Program-made: the position numbers and the translations under genes
The notes under the pieces: model-generated
Database searches by the model: none
What the model saw: the letters and a program-made list of their open reading frames with translations, nothing else
What the model was told of the DNA's origin: nothing
Shown here: one piece after another, positions 32,870 to 45,629 of the stretch
Layout: each line of letters starts with the position of its first letter
Position numbering within the stretch: the first letter of the stretch is position 1
Origin: Haliclona indistincta
Lineage: Eukaryota; Porifera; Demospongiae; Haplosclerida; Chalinidae
Direction: 5' to 3'
Assembly (NCBI GenBank): GCA_964017065.1
Contig: OZ024786.1
Coordinates: forward strand, 11,474,578 to 11,538,577
DNA: 64,000 nucleotides

Positions 32870-33862
32870 CCTCAACTTCCTATCATCAACAACAAAGTTC
32901 TAAACAGAAATCTGACAAGTTCTATGATGTTGCATGTGCGGCTTTGCACACGTACAATGCAGGGTTGCAATGGTCCGACATGCCCATGGTTACAAAACGA
33001 CCTTTCAAATATGTACGTGTACTTGCCGGATGACGCCCTTGATGATAAATAATTGTTGGAAACGCCCACCTCTCTCATTAGTTCCAGAAGCATCCTAGGG
33101 CAGCATGCAGTAAATGCAGCTTGGATGATCTTCAACTAAACCGGCAGCAAGACTCCAGCTCACCGTTACAACTGTGAATTCGAGACTGTAAACCGAGACG
33201 GACCATCAAAAAACGGTGCGTTCATTGACGCTTATCATTGCTTAGTGCAGTGTACATGTATGTGCATAGTACGGTACGTAGATATACATGTTTATGTTAG
33301 TAGGCTGCCCAGCTTTTTGTATCTTTCTTGTTGCATTCACGATCAGCGATGCATACAACGTGCTACTGCAGTTTTTGCTGTATACGCCGCCGACAATGCG
33401 TCACGTCATTGCCAGCTTCGTGTATGTTTGTGTGCAGAAAGTACAAGTGTATGTTTCGACTTGCATATATAGCAACAGCATGTCCTTTTCGCGGATGCAG
33501 GACATTGGTGTTATCAATCAATTCAATGTAGACGAACATTTGAAACAATTTCAAAAACATTTTAGCTGTTAATATATACAATGTAGTTGTACTGCTACAC
33601 ATAGCTCATGCAGGCATGTACAGTGCATTGCATTATTGGTCACGTAATGCACTCGTGACGTTTTTGTCTAAACATGCTTGCTATTATTAATTAACGCACA
33701 TTACACTGATGCTATTAAGTACATGTAACTGTCCCTACCTTTAAAGAACATAAAAATTATATTAGTCTAGTGGTGGAAGAAATATAAAAGCTAGCTTGCC
33801 AAGTGCTTGCCCCGATATCTATGTACACGCATCCCATAATTATCTACTCTATTTATTTTTAG
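32870..33862 (+). promoter_or_regulatory. Putative promoter/5' UTR region of gene C
   Basis: Counterpart of the gene B upstream region, without the inserted palindrome. The conserved blocks include the CATCCTAGGGCAG segment near 33091 and the stretch just before the signal exon. Confidence 0.35.
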
Positions 33863-33914
33863 ATGGCTGCAGCTGTTACAAGTCTACTGTTACTGTGCGT
33901 CTGTCTTTCTACAG
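33863..33914 (+). CDS. Gene C exon 1: signal peptide
   Basis: [18 protein letters not shown], 52 nt, same length and phase as gene B exon 1 and again directly after an AG acceptor. Confidence 0.8.
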
Positions 33915-36900
33915 GTGAGCCCAAAGTTACATTTTGTATTTCTTTCACTGACAAAAATTATCTTTCACTATTATTATTATTACCTTCATCTTTATAATGT
34001 TACCTTTCATGTAAATAAATTTTCTAAAGTGTAGAGTTTCACTTTCCGTACACTATAAAGTATTGAGTCTCTGTGACATCACTGACTACAGAAGCTGAAC
34101 ACCATGGTCCCACATAATTATTGCTTTCATAACTTGTCTGCTTAATTTTTGTTGCTTCCATGCATGCAAGATTGTAAATTTTCCTGAGGAAGCTTACCAG
34201 CCAAAGGCATACATGCCCCTTAAACTTATGCACTCACTTTAGATGTGTTAAATAAATATCTTTGCAGGATTCACTGACCAGCAGTGATCACAGTGTTTGT
34301 AGTTAAAACAAAAACCTTAAAGTGTTGTACTTTCCTAAAAGGGCAAATAAGAATGTAGCTCTCTAAACATCAATTTCCTTTGATAAGTATACTAGGCATG
34401 TACTTCTATGATTGCTTCCAATGAGGAAAAGACTTTTTAAAAGATCTTTCTGTGCATGTTTTCAATTTGTGAGTAGAAAAAATGCCATTGATTAAACATA
34501 GCTTGCATACCATTCATTTGCCTGTGCATAATACGCAGCCAGCTTGTAGGAATTTTGCTAATAAATATTCATAAGCTCATTAAAACCGGTGTCATAAAAT
34601 AATTGTTTGTGCAAAGTGTCTAAATAGCAACTGATTTGCATTTTGGTTACTAAATGTTTATGAGAAGCTGGATCAGGAGGAAAGGATCAGAAGGAAAGCT
34701 TCTCCTTTCTCTCCTAGATGAAACCCTGCTTGACACCATAGTACAAACCAGTGCTTTTTGTGTATAGCGCAATATAAAAAACACTACAGCTAGCTATTCT
34801 CCAAATTCTCAAATGCACTTGTAAACACCATTTCTAGTAAGAAATATGACCTCTGTTCAAATTTTACTATTCCGGTGCAGTCAGGGTATGTGAGACTATG
34901 CTAGTAGTACTCATAGTAGTACTCATATGACACTCTTGTATAAAAACCAACTTGAATGCAGACACTGCGTGAGACATATAAATTATAGCAACCCCTGAAA
35001 TAAGGACACCTCTCTAATCAGGACACTTTTTACAGCTCCCGCGAGTGTCCATATCAGAGATGCATACCCGTGTCAGTATAGAGTTTGGGGTTAAGGGTTT
35101 GATGAATTTGTTCAATTTTGCAGTGACAGCCGACCATGAAGTAACTCCTACATCAAGTGAGTCATGAATCGTTTTTACACACTTATACAGATTTTATCAC
35201 TGAATTACTTATTTTATTCATGATTTTACACACTGCAGTACTTGTAACATCCTCCCCTCTACCCGAGGACGGCTCAGGATCGGGAAGTGATGCAACCACG
35301 CAACCTCCAACTGGTAAGATCATTGTACAGTTGCATTTTAATGATGCAAAAATGTTATTTTACGCATGCTCATTAACAAAAATTGTTTTTTGTAATTATC
35401 TATTAGGGAGGCACGGTAGTGCCTCCCTATGTAGGGTTGAACGGAAAAACAAGATGGCAGCTACATACATGTATTAGCGTTCAAACGCTGATATTTCACC
35501 TGGTCATGAATTTTATACGTCTAAAGACACTTAGATCTACTCTCTGGCGTTGCCCCATCTTACAGTAGCAAGGAGATTGTTACTAAATTGGCGAACCTGG
35601 AAACGGAGAAAATCAAGTTTCGTCATCTTCGTTTTCTTCTTCGCCGTGGCTAGAGGTCCGGTATCGGCTCCCTAAAATATTGCTTAACTCTTAGTGACTG
35701 AATTATTTTGACGAAAATTCGACTTGCTCTAAACTGACAGTTTGTCTTGCATTTTCTACAACATGCAGTAGGCTAGCTGTTCCAAACTAGCACTGTTTTT
35801 TTCCTGGTATGTCAAAGTTTACGACCATGTACTAAACTCTGAGTTGGCCACTCCCACTTCGGAACTGAAGCCGCTTAAGTGTTGCGACCTCATCATTTTT
35901 CAGCCAATTTTGGTCTTCGTTTAGCCCTTGTGACTGATACAAAAACCTGGTGGTGTCCAGGTGAGCAAACAGCATAGTTTAGACCATATTCCATGCCCAA
36001 GTATGCATTTCAGGGCATCTTGAAGCCTTAAAAATTCCAAAAGTGGCGAGGAGCTCCGCCCCTTCGAACTCGGGTTAACAGGGGGACACCCCCTTTAAAA
36101 TTCCCGCCATGCTGTACGTTTTAGTGGGGAGGGCGCACCGAAAAACAGTGGTTTTTTTCAGGTAAAGTCATCTTTATCAATTAAACTTGATTTGACCTTT
36201 CTAGAGCACTTTTTGCACTTTCTATGACGTTTAGAGTAGGTGGAGTCAATTATGACGCCTAAAGCCGCTATGGGCCTTAAATTGTTAAAGGGCCGGAAAT
36301 GGTCCGTTTCCTAACTGCGCAAAGTCGGGAGGGTCGTCCCAAACCGGGCCTTCGGCCCTTGGTAAGCCTAAGGATCGTCCTAAACATCACCTTCGGCCCT
36401 AGCTAAGAAACCTCGGGAAGGTTCTAATCACTAAAGATTGTCGAGCGTGTCACGACTAGCTAAAAAATCTATTTTTTCTGGTAAAAACAGCTATAAACAC
36501 AGGCACGTGGGGAGATCGAACCCAGCATTACAAGCCATCGTACTTAACCGTTGAGCCACTACAACCTGCTGACCGATAAGTGCTACAGTTGATTGCAAAG
36601 ATCTTGCATAACGGAAGCGAAAGTGGAAGTGTGACGTTGGCCAATCACTCGGACATTTCGTTGGCCAATCGTTGGCCAATCACTCGGACGTTGGCCAATC
36701 ACTCGGACATTTCACTACATAACTCGTGCTATGTTTATCAGTAGATAAACATAGCACGAGTTATGTAGTGAAATGTCCGTGAGGACGCCACAAAATCATG
36801 ACGAGTTTAGACCTTTTTGCCTGTAAGTCGCACTATGTTGATCAGTAGCCGAGTAAACAGGTTCGGGCACTCGAGGAGGTCCTGGAGCACTACTAGATAC

Positions 36901-39900
36901 TACTTTTGCTAGCTTCCATCGAGCTGTTTGAGAGAATTTTGGCGCAAGAAAAAGCGTTTTTAGTCACATTCGTTTACCAGACGGTGCGTTCTATCAGCTG
37001 CTTGCTTATTTTACTTTTGGAAAACAGCTGACTTTGGCGCATCGAATGATGGTTATGGTCATGGCTTTCTATAGCTACGTGTCCTTGTAAGAGCAGTTAC
37101 GGTATTGTGGGCGTGTCACCCAACCTCCTATCTATATCTACGTGACTACAGTTGTTTGCGAAGATCTGCGAAAGTATGACTTTAGCAATCAAAGGCACGT
37201 AAGCGTGACTAACTGAAGCTGTACACGTGACGAAAAGTGAATTTGATTGGCCAGCGTCACACTTCCGCTTTTGCCTCGTTCATGCACAAACAACTGTACT
37301 GCGGTTTTAATAAATCTTGCAAAATGTGTTGTGCACGAAACGTCCTTTGTACATGCGCAATAGCTAGTTAAGTAACTTTTTAGTATTATTTCTAGCTATT
37401 GCGCATGTGCAAAGGACGTTTCTTGCACAATACATTTTGCAAGATTTATTAAAACTGCAGTACGTCCTGGCCTGCACTCAGTCTCACGTGTACCGAACTT
37501 CAAAGCCATGGTTTAACTTCTTGATCTATGTAGATCTTAGCTCAGCGCACGGGTATGTGTTCATTCGAACTCTAGCTGTATGTGTTTTACATGTTGTTAT
37601 TGTGTCTCTGTACATACAGCATCGTTTCCACTAGAAATCGGGTCTCTACTTAGTCTTCAGCACGGTGTGAGCGGGACTGTACACGTTGATGACGACGTGA
37701 CAATTAGAATCGAGAATTTTCGTTATGATGGACTAGGAGTAGGTACGTGGATTACATTCGTATGTTGTAACTCTTTTCTCTACTTTCTCTCCAGCGGTTT
37801 TCTTGTATTATTATGGTCATGGTGCTAATGTAAATCCAAATGGTGGAGGAAACATTATACCAGTGCCAGCCAGTATAGGAGGTCAAGCTGATGGTCGATT
37901 CCCTAACAGAAATTTTAATGGCGAGCAAGTAGTATTTACAATGCCGAATGGAACCACCGTCCGCGATATTGGTACCTTGACAATCTGGTGCAGAAGATTT
38001 TCTATGTTTTTTGCTCGGATAACATTTCCTGCTAACATCGCAATTCCTGGTGGTGGAGACAACGAACGTACAGGTATGTGTTCATTAGAACTCTAGTTGT
38101 CTGAAGTCTTCAAAGAACGATGAGCTCGTGTACGTGTAGGATCACTATTCTGCGCTTGCAAGACAACTAATAACCACCGTTTAGGTCTACAAACAAGTGT
38201 GGGCGGGGCTCGTATGCACTGCATGCATGCGTAGGCGAGCTGGTATGTATTAGCTACGTGTTTAAAATTATTAATAAGTAAAGCCATCAACAACAGGAAA
38301 GGAAACAAAGGTGGCTCAGTACATCCATGATATTGAACTGCACTTCACTGAAAATAGAAAAAGGACACAAACAAAAAGATTTCTATCGAAATCAAAAGGA
38401 TGTAGGGTTGTGAAATCTACCACTGGTCCACAATGTAAACTAACAAGGAACAAGCATGGAATGGTAACACAATTGACTTGCTAACAGACCATAGATCCCT
38501 ACATCACTGAGTGGCTGTACATAAGATCAATATTCACACACGTCAGGTGTCAGTCAACAGCAACAAGCTGAACTAGCTATAGTCTGCCACAGCAGCCTCT
38601 GATGTAGGGATCTATGGTCTGTTAGCAAGTCAATAGTGTTACCATTCCATGCTTGTTCCTTGTTAGTTTACATTGTGGACCAGTGGTAGATTTCCAACCC
38701 TACATCTTTTTGATTTCGATAGAAATCTTTTTAATGTAATGATTCCAACTACAACTTCAATCGGTTGATGCTATAAGTTTACTGCTGTAAATATTTTTCA
38801 TATTAGCAACACCAACAGTATCACCATCACCAACGCCAGGTATGTATGAAGCATACACTAAACTACATACTGGAACACCATTTTAAAAAGATCTTTATGT
38901 GCATGTTTTTAAAATGCCATTGACTAAACCATTCATATGCCAGTGCATAATACATATGTTAGATTTTCAGCTTGTCAGTGTAAAGGGAATTTTGCTAATA
39001 AATATTCATAAGCTCATTAAAACCTGTGTCATAATGACATAAAATGTTTTTTGTGTAAAGTGTCTAAATTGTAACTAATTTGCATTTTGGCTACTAAATT
39101 TTTATGAGAAGCTGAGCTTTCAAGGGGAAAGCTTCTCCTTTCTCTCCTAGATAATACGATGCTTGTACACCACCAGTGCTTTTTGTGTATAGCGCAATAT
39201 ACATTAGAGTGAAACGCTGTAGCCATTCTCCAAAATTCTCAAATGCTCCTGTAAACACCATTGAATCTGCATTCTAGTGAGAAATATGACCTCCATTCAA
39301 ATTTTACTATTCCGGTGCTGTCTGGATATGTGAGACTATGGTATAGTAGTACTCATATGACACTCTTGTATAAAGACCCACTTGAATGCAGACACTGTGT
39401 GAGACAACAAACAAATATATAGCAACCCCTGAAAACAGGACACCTCTCTAATCAGGACACTTTTTACAGCTCCCATGAGTGTCCAGATTAAAGATACATA
39501 GCATGTGTCAGTATAGAGTTTAGGCTTAGGGTTTGATAAAATTGACTCTTTCAATTTTGCTGTGTCAGCTGACCTTGATGTAACTTCTGCATCAAGTGTG
39601 TCATGAATCGTTTTTACACACTTACACAGATTTAATTTATCACTGAATTACTTACTTATTCCTGATTTTACTAGTTACATCCTCGCCTCTACCCGAGAGT
39701 GGCTCAGGATCGGGAAGTGGTGCAACCACGCAACCTCCAACTAACATAGGAGGTAAGATCATTGTACTAATGATGCAATAATGGTTATAAGATGTTATTT
39801 TATGTATGCTAATTAACAGTTATTCATTAGTTGTGATTGTCTAACTAACCAATGCATTATGTCCTAATGTACAATGTCTTATAAGGAGAAGGAGCATTCA

Positions 39901-42900
39901 ACTGCCGTATATTGAATTCTAAAGTCCGCCGCTGTGCGCTGTTGCTATTTTGAATTTGGGCCTTTCTTTGCGCATTGTGGCTCACTATTTCCTACCTATA
40001 CATTCATTCACGCTTTGTCCTGCCTGTCTCCAGCTAAAACAAGCAAGTGTTCTGCCAAAACCTTCCTTAACACTCCTTCCCCTTATACGCTCCTGATTTG
40101 ACTATAGACATCATATTTTATATTGCTTGAACTTTCTGAAATCAAGACACCTCACTAATACAGACACTGTCCGGTTCCTAGTGGTGTCTGGACTAGAGAC
40201 TGTACATCACTGTGTGCACATAATATGCTGTTTCTTTTGTGCAATTCGTAGGACAAGAATGTGCTCCACAAAATGTCTTCAATTTCTTTCAATCCGCTAA
40301 CACACTGGTTGCGGGGAATCAAGACACAGCTTGTCTAGCTTGCCTGTTCAACGGCATGTCACCAGAGGCTGGTACTATATGGTTTGTCAATGGACAACTG
40401 CTATCAACCGATGATATGTTTGCTCAAGTGAATTCCAACGGCACATTGATCATTAGGCGACCTCCTGGATTCAATGGAGAGATAGTGTTTTCCTGTGAAA
40501 GAAATGGAGTGCAATTTGTCATCACAATAATCTGTGAGTGATAAGACACAGTACAGCTTATACCATATCAGCATACTGCAAGTGGTTCACCACACGACGT
40601 TATTTTATAGTCATAATTATAAATGTAGCCTGTTTGCACGTTGCTGTGTATTATGCATGCAGCCACATACTAGCTCACTTCACATGTCTGCTTGTGTGAA
40701 CACAGTAGAATGATAACTCTTTTATTTACGCCATTTTTTCTTTGCAGTACCAGCTATTCCTACAACAGGTCAGCCATATTATAATATGTGTCACTGTACA
40801 TAGGCATAGGATGCTAATTAGAGCAGGAGGGCACCAAATCAGAATGTCAAGTTAAAATGAAATAGGGGTGCATGCCGCCCTCCAGACGCTGTAGGGTATT
40901 TGCATTCAACTTTACTTTAGTTGTGCGTTTTTGCATGTTTAACTAGAAATTTTACTGTAATATCACATGTTTGCTGACTGATGCTTATACTAACTGCTTT
41001 ACCAGTGGTTTACCATAGTTTATATGTGGTAAACAGTGTTTATTTAGCAGACATGTCAGATATTTAGGTGCCTCTCTATATGGAGGTACTCAATACCCCA
41101 GGTGCCCTCTGGTTCCTACGCCTATGAATGTACATATAAACCATTGAGTTATGATGTTATGACTCTGAGTCAATTGTTTCGTAGGTACGGGCAGTGGATC
41201 TGGAAGTGGGTCTGGCAGTGGAGGAGGAGGTATACCAACCATAACATGCCCTCCAGTAGAGATCCGTTCAAGCTCTGGTTCAGGCTCTGGAAGTGGATCA
41301 TCTGAAGTGCTACCAAGGAATAGTACAGAAATACCATACTCATGTGTTATTAGTCGCATGCGCTTATATGGTATTTTCACAGCAAGAAATTTCCGCTTCT
41401 ACGAGAGATGCGTCTAATAACAGTGCTTTTTAAAATGCAAGCTAGTATATTGCGAGCTGCAGAAAAGCACGCATGCACTTAACAGACAATGTGTCAATGG
41501 GTGGATTTAGCAAAGAGGGGAGCATTTGCCTAATTAATTTTATGAGGTGTGAAATACGCTCTTTCGCAACTCTGAAAGCACTGACTATTTCAACATAGTA
41601 ACTGATTTAACAGTAATGGACGAGAGAGGCCTGTGCTCCAAGGCCCCCTTAAATCATCCGATATTATTGCTGATTCACTACAGGTTCTTGTGTGCTTCGT
41701 GGGCTCAGTGGTGGTTGCTGTAATGGTAGTCAAGGACTCTCTTGCACTGGCGCTTGCGGGGTTAACTCTGGAACATGCTACTGTGATCAAGTTTGTCACA
41801 GGCTAAGAGATTGCTGTTCTGACGTTTTTGAGATTGACTGCTTTCCAAGAAGTGAGTTGGTCATTCATCACAATAATTATGGAGGCACCTGCACTGTTAG
41901 CAAGTATTAAAATATCTCTAGAACATACTTGTTTCAGGTATAAAATTTAGCGTATAATTATTTGCTATCTTTTGTTTGAACAATTAGTGATTAATTAATT
42001 CATAATTATAATGCAACTGTATATAATATCATTATTACAGATGACACAGTGCCCATCAGTAGTGGGAGTGGCAGTGGGAGTGGCAGTGGGAGTGGTAGCG
42101 GCAGTGGATTCATACCATCTCCCTCACCAACACAAATCCCAGATACTGGTATGTATAATGTATAATCACGTGTTTGTTAATTTATACTTAAACTAGTAAT
42201 ATAGCAGGAAGTCAGTTGATCCAATTCAGTAGCACTTGGCAATAATGGCATTCATTTTTGACATATTTGTGAGCATTATAGCTTAAATCTACTGTGTCCA
42301 TCTAAACCGCTAAATAAAAATTGTAACAATTATCATAATGCTCATGCTTTATACTATTCTTTCTTCTTCATAGGGGACTGTGCTCCACAAAATATCTTCA
42401 ATTTCTTTCAGTCTGACACAGTGAATGTGGGAAACCGAGACACAGCTTGTCTAGCTTGCCTGTTCAACGGCATGTCACCAGAGGCTGGTACTATATGGCT
42501 TTTTAATGGACAGGTGTTAGACAATACTGATCCGTTTGGTCAAGTTAATCCCAATGGTACCATAATCATCAGACGGCCGCCTGGATTCAATGGAGTGATT
42601 ATGTTCACTTGTCAAAGAAGCGGTGCACAATTTGTCATTACAGTAATCGGTAAGTAAATGTAACCAAGGATTCGTTACCTAATGAACTCATGATGTAACA
42701 GCACAATGCAGTATACTTACATGTATATTCTATCAATGCAGTACCAGCTGTTACTACCACATCTACTCCACCAATACAAGGTCAGTTGAACACTTTTTAG
42801 ACGATTTTTTTATCTACGTCAGACGGAAAAGTGTATCTGACCGCGTTATTGATAATCTCTTGGCTAGAGTCATTAGTGCAAGCTGTGCATTTAGGCAGCT

Positions 42901-45598
42901 TTTGTGCTTGTGTTTCCAAAATATGATATGACCGGAGTCTGTTTTTGCTAGGATCAGGCAGTGGATCGGGTAGTGGAGGATCAGGATCTGGAGATGGTAT
43001 GGTTTGCCCACCATTGGACCCAGGAATGACAACTAGAAGTGGTATGTATAGTGATCGAGAAATTTCTGTTGTGAGTTGGAAGTTCATGTTTTTTCATTGA
43101 TGTTAAGTACGATGTGCTTGCTCGACTGCGCGTTGGTGACATGTTATTTATTGTACCAGGGCCGGATTTAGAAATTTTGCAAGGATGGGAGCATTTGCCT
43201 AATTTATATTTATGAGGTGTGAAATACACACTCTTTCGCAACTCTTACTGAATGCACTATTTCAATCTGTCTGTACAAATGGACATAATAACTGATTTGG
43301 CTAGATGAATATGGATAAGAGAGGCCTGTGCTCCAAGGCATCGTCCGATATTATTGCTGATTCACTACAGGTTCTTGTGTGCTTCGTGGGCTCAGAGGTG
43401 GTTGCTGTAATGGTAGTCAAGGACTCTCTTGCATTGGTGCTTGCTTGGTTAGGTCTGGAATATGCTACTGTGATCAAGTATGTCACCGGTTTGGAGATTG
43501 TTGTCCTGACGTTCTTGAAATTGACTGCTTTCCAGGTGGTGAGTTGAAATTGTATAGTGAAAGACTCCTGTAACATAGTTATAGAGAATATGTCCTTTGC
43601 AATGCTGAAGTGCATCCTAGCTTCCTTCATTTGCTAGTATATCCACAAAAGAACACAATAGTGTATGAAGGTGACACATTGTGTACGGTTTCACATCAGC
43701 GTTCTCCTGAAAATATCTGTACACTAAAATCTAATGATATGCATGTTGTTAAGTCATATTTTAAGAATACATTATAAAGCATGCATAGAGTCTATTATTT
43801 TTATGACTACAGAATCTGGGAGTGGGAGTGGCAGTGGGAGTGGCAGTGGTAGCAGCATTGTGGTCACTCCATCACCATCACCATCACCAACGCAGCCTCC
43901 TATTTTTCGTAAGTATTACTGCATGATGCTCTGTCCGTGTGTGTGTGTATGAGTGGGTGAGTGTGTGCAATATATAATGTGATTGTAGCATGTGATTCAA
44001 TGTACAGTACGTGATGAAAACAACGTACTTTACTGTCAAACATAATTATTATCACACACAACATTTCGCACACATGAAGGAAAACATCAGACCATAGATA
44101 GTCAAACTGAGTGTACTTTAGTTAGTTAGATTGTCACTATAAATTCAATTTTATATTGATGTCTATTTATTCATCATTCATGATTTTCTATCATTGTACG
44201 TAATCACAATTTACTGCTATTCTTACAGAGTGTACTCCTCAAAACACCATCAACATCAGATTTAATGGTTTCCTGGTTACGCTAGGTGGCACAACATGCC
44301 TTGCTTGTTTGTTCAATGGTGCCGCATCGCCACAACCTGGTACAGAATGGTTAGTCAATGGACAACTGATCACCGAACCTGGATTACTTGGTGAAGTGAA
44401 CAACGACGGCACGTTTGTCGTCAGACGACCACCCGGGTTTAATGGAGAGATTTTTATCGCTTGCCAAAGTGGAGAGATAGTGTTTAACATCGTTGTGAGA
44501 GGTAAGGAATAAGAATACTGTTGACAAACTCTTTAATTGTACTTTACATCTTTAGTGCTGATTCCAACTACAACTTCAACTTCAATCGGTGAGTTAAGCC
44601 AGGAAAACCCGAACTATTCTTTCTTGCTGCCCTTTGCACAATATAATCTACAGTGTCCTGGCTATTACTTTCCCGTTTTACAAGGAAAATGGGTGTACCC
44701 ACACTCCAATAGCACTTGCCGTATTTGGAACAAAATTATTTCGTACTCGGCAATCACGAGAGACCCACATAGGGGTGGGTGAGTTGTGGGGAGGGCGGGA
44801 GGGCGTCAGGTGGCATTTTGTTGGCGCTCTGGCAAAAGGAAATGTATCTTCTTCCATCGCTCTTGCTGGTAGGGGATTTTTGCCGAAATCGTGTCTTCTC
44901 ATTAAATATTCGCCCCTCTGTAACTTACAGACAGAGACCTTTTTGCAAAATCCCAAACGTCTTTTTCTTAATTGTGTACCAAAGTTTATGTCTGACATTT
45001 TGTGTGGGTGTGGCATGTCTAGGAAAGATTCGAGCTTTTTCGTCATTGGGTGGAGCTTGCTACGCCCACAAGACGAATGGCGACTTTCTTGGGTGATCAG
45101 TGTGACTGAGCAGGCCTTCAACTAAGAGTAGAAACCAAAATATTTGTAATCCTGATGTTAGGGCAATCCACCCTTAAGGATGTTGTTTTAAGTTTACTAC
45201 TTTAATTATTTTCATATTATTTTCATTTTATACGTCTTTAGACACTTAGATCTGCTCTCTGTCGTTGCCCCATCTTACAGTAGCAAGGAGATTGCTCGAA
45301 ATTGTTACTAAAGTGACGAACCTGGAAACGGTGAAAATCAAGTTTCGTCATCTTCGTTTTCTTCTTTTTTCTTCCACTCGCCTAGCGCCTTTACGCGAGC
45401 AGTGCAGAGACCGAAACATCCATGAACAGTCGTGAAATTCTCCTGGCATGTGCCTTTTGAGCTTTGTTTTTAGCGTAACGGCGATCTAAGTTCCGCGATT
45501 TCTCGATCGTGATCCATTGTCAGCTTAGTGTTAGACCTCGTGTTAGACGCCATTATTGTGATTGCGCAATACGCACGTGACCAAGCAGCTAAAGTATT

Positions 45599-45629
<31 letters not shown>

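Larger units (their letters stand above)
38880..39752 (+). repeat. Intragenic duplication of 34430-35313
   Basis: Long intron and exon similarity, including AATATTCATAAGCTCATTAA and the linker exon. It shows tandem duplication within gene C. Confidence 0.75.

Noticed and set aside
36481..36600. Possible functional tRNA gene on the - strand
   Set aside because: Box-like motifs are present, but the cloverleaf is imperfect and the head is attached to a dispersed repeat body shared with two other loci, so a SINE-like origin is preferred.
44634..45125. Overlapping open frames of 105-163 codons on both strands
   Set aside because: No domain, no splice-compatible exon phase, and no paralogous counterpart.
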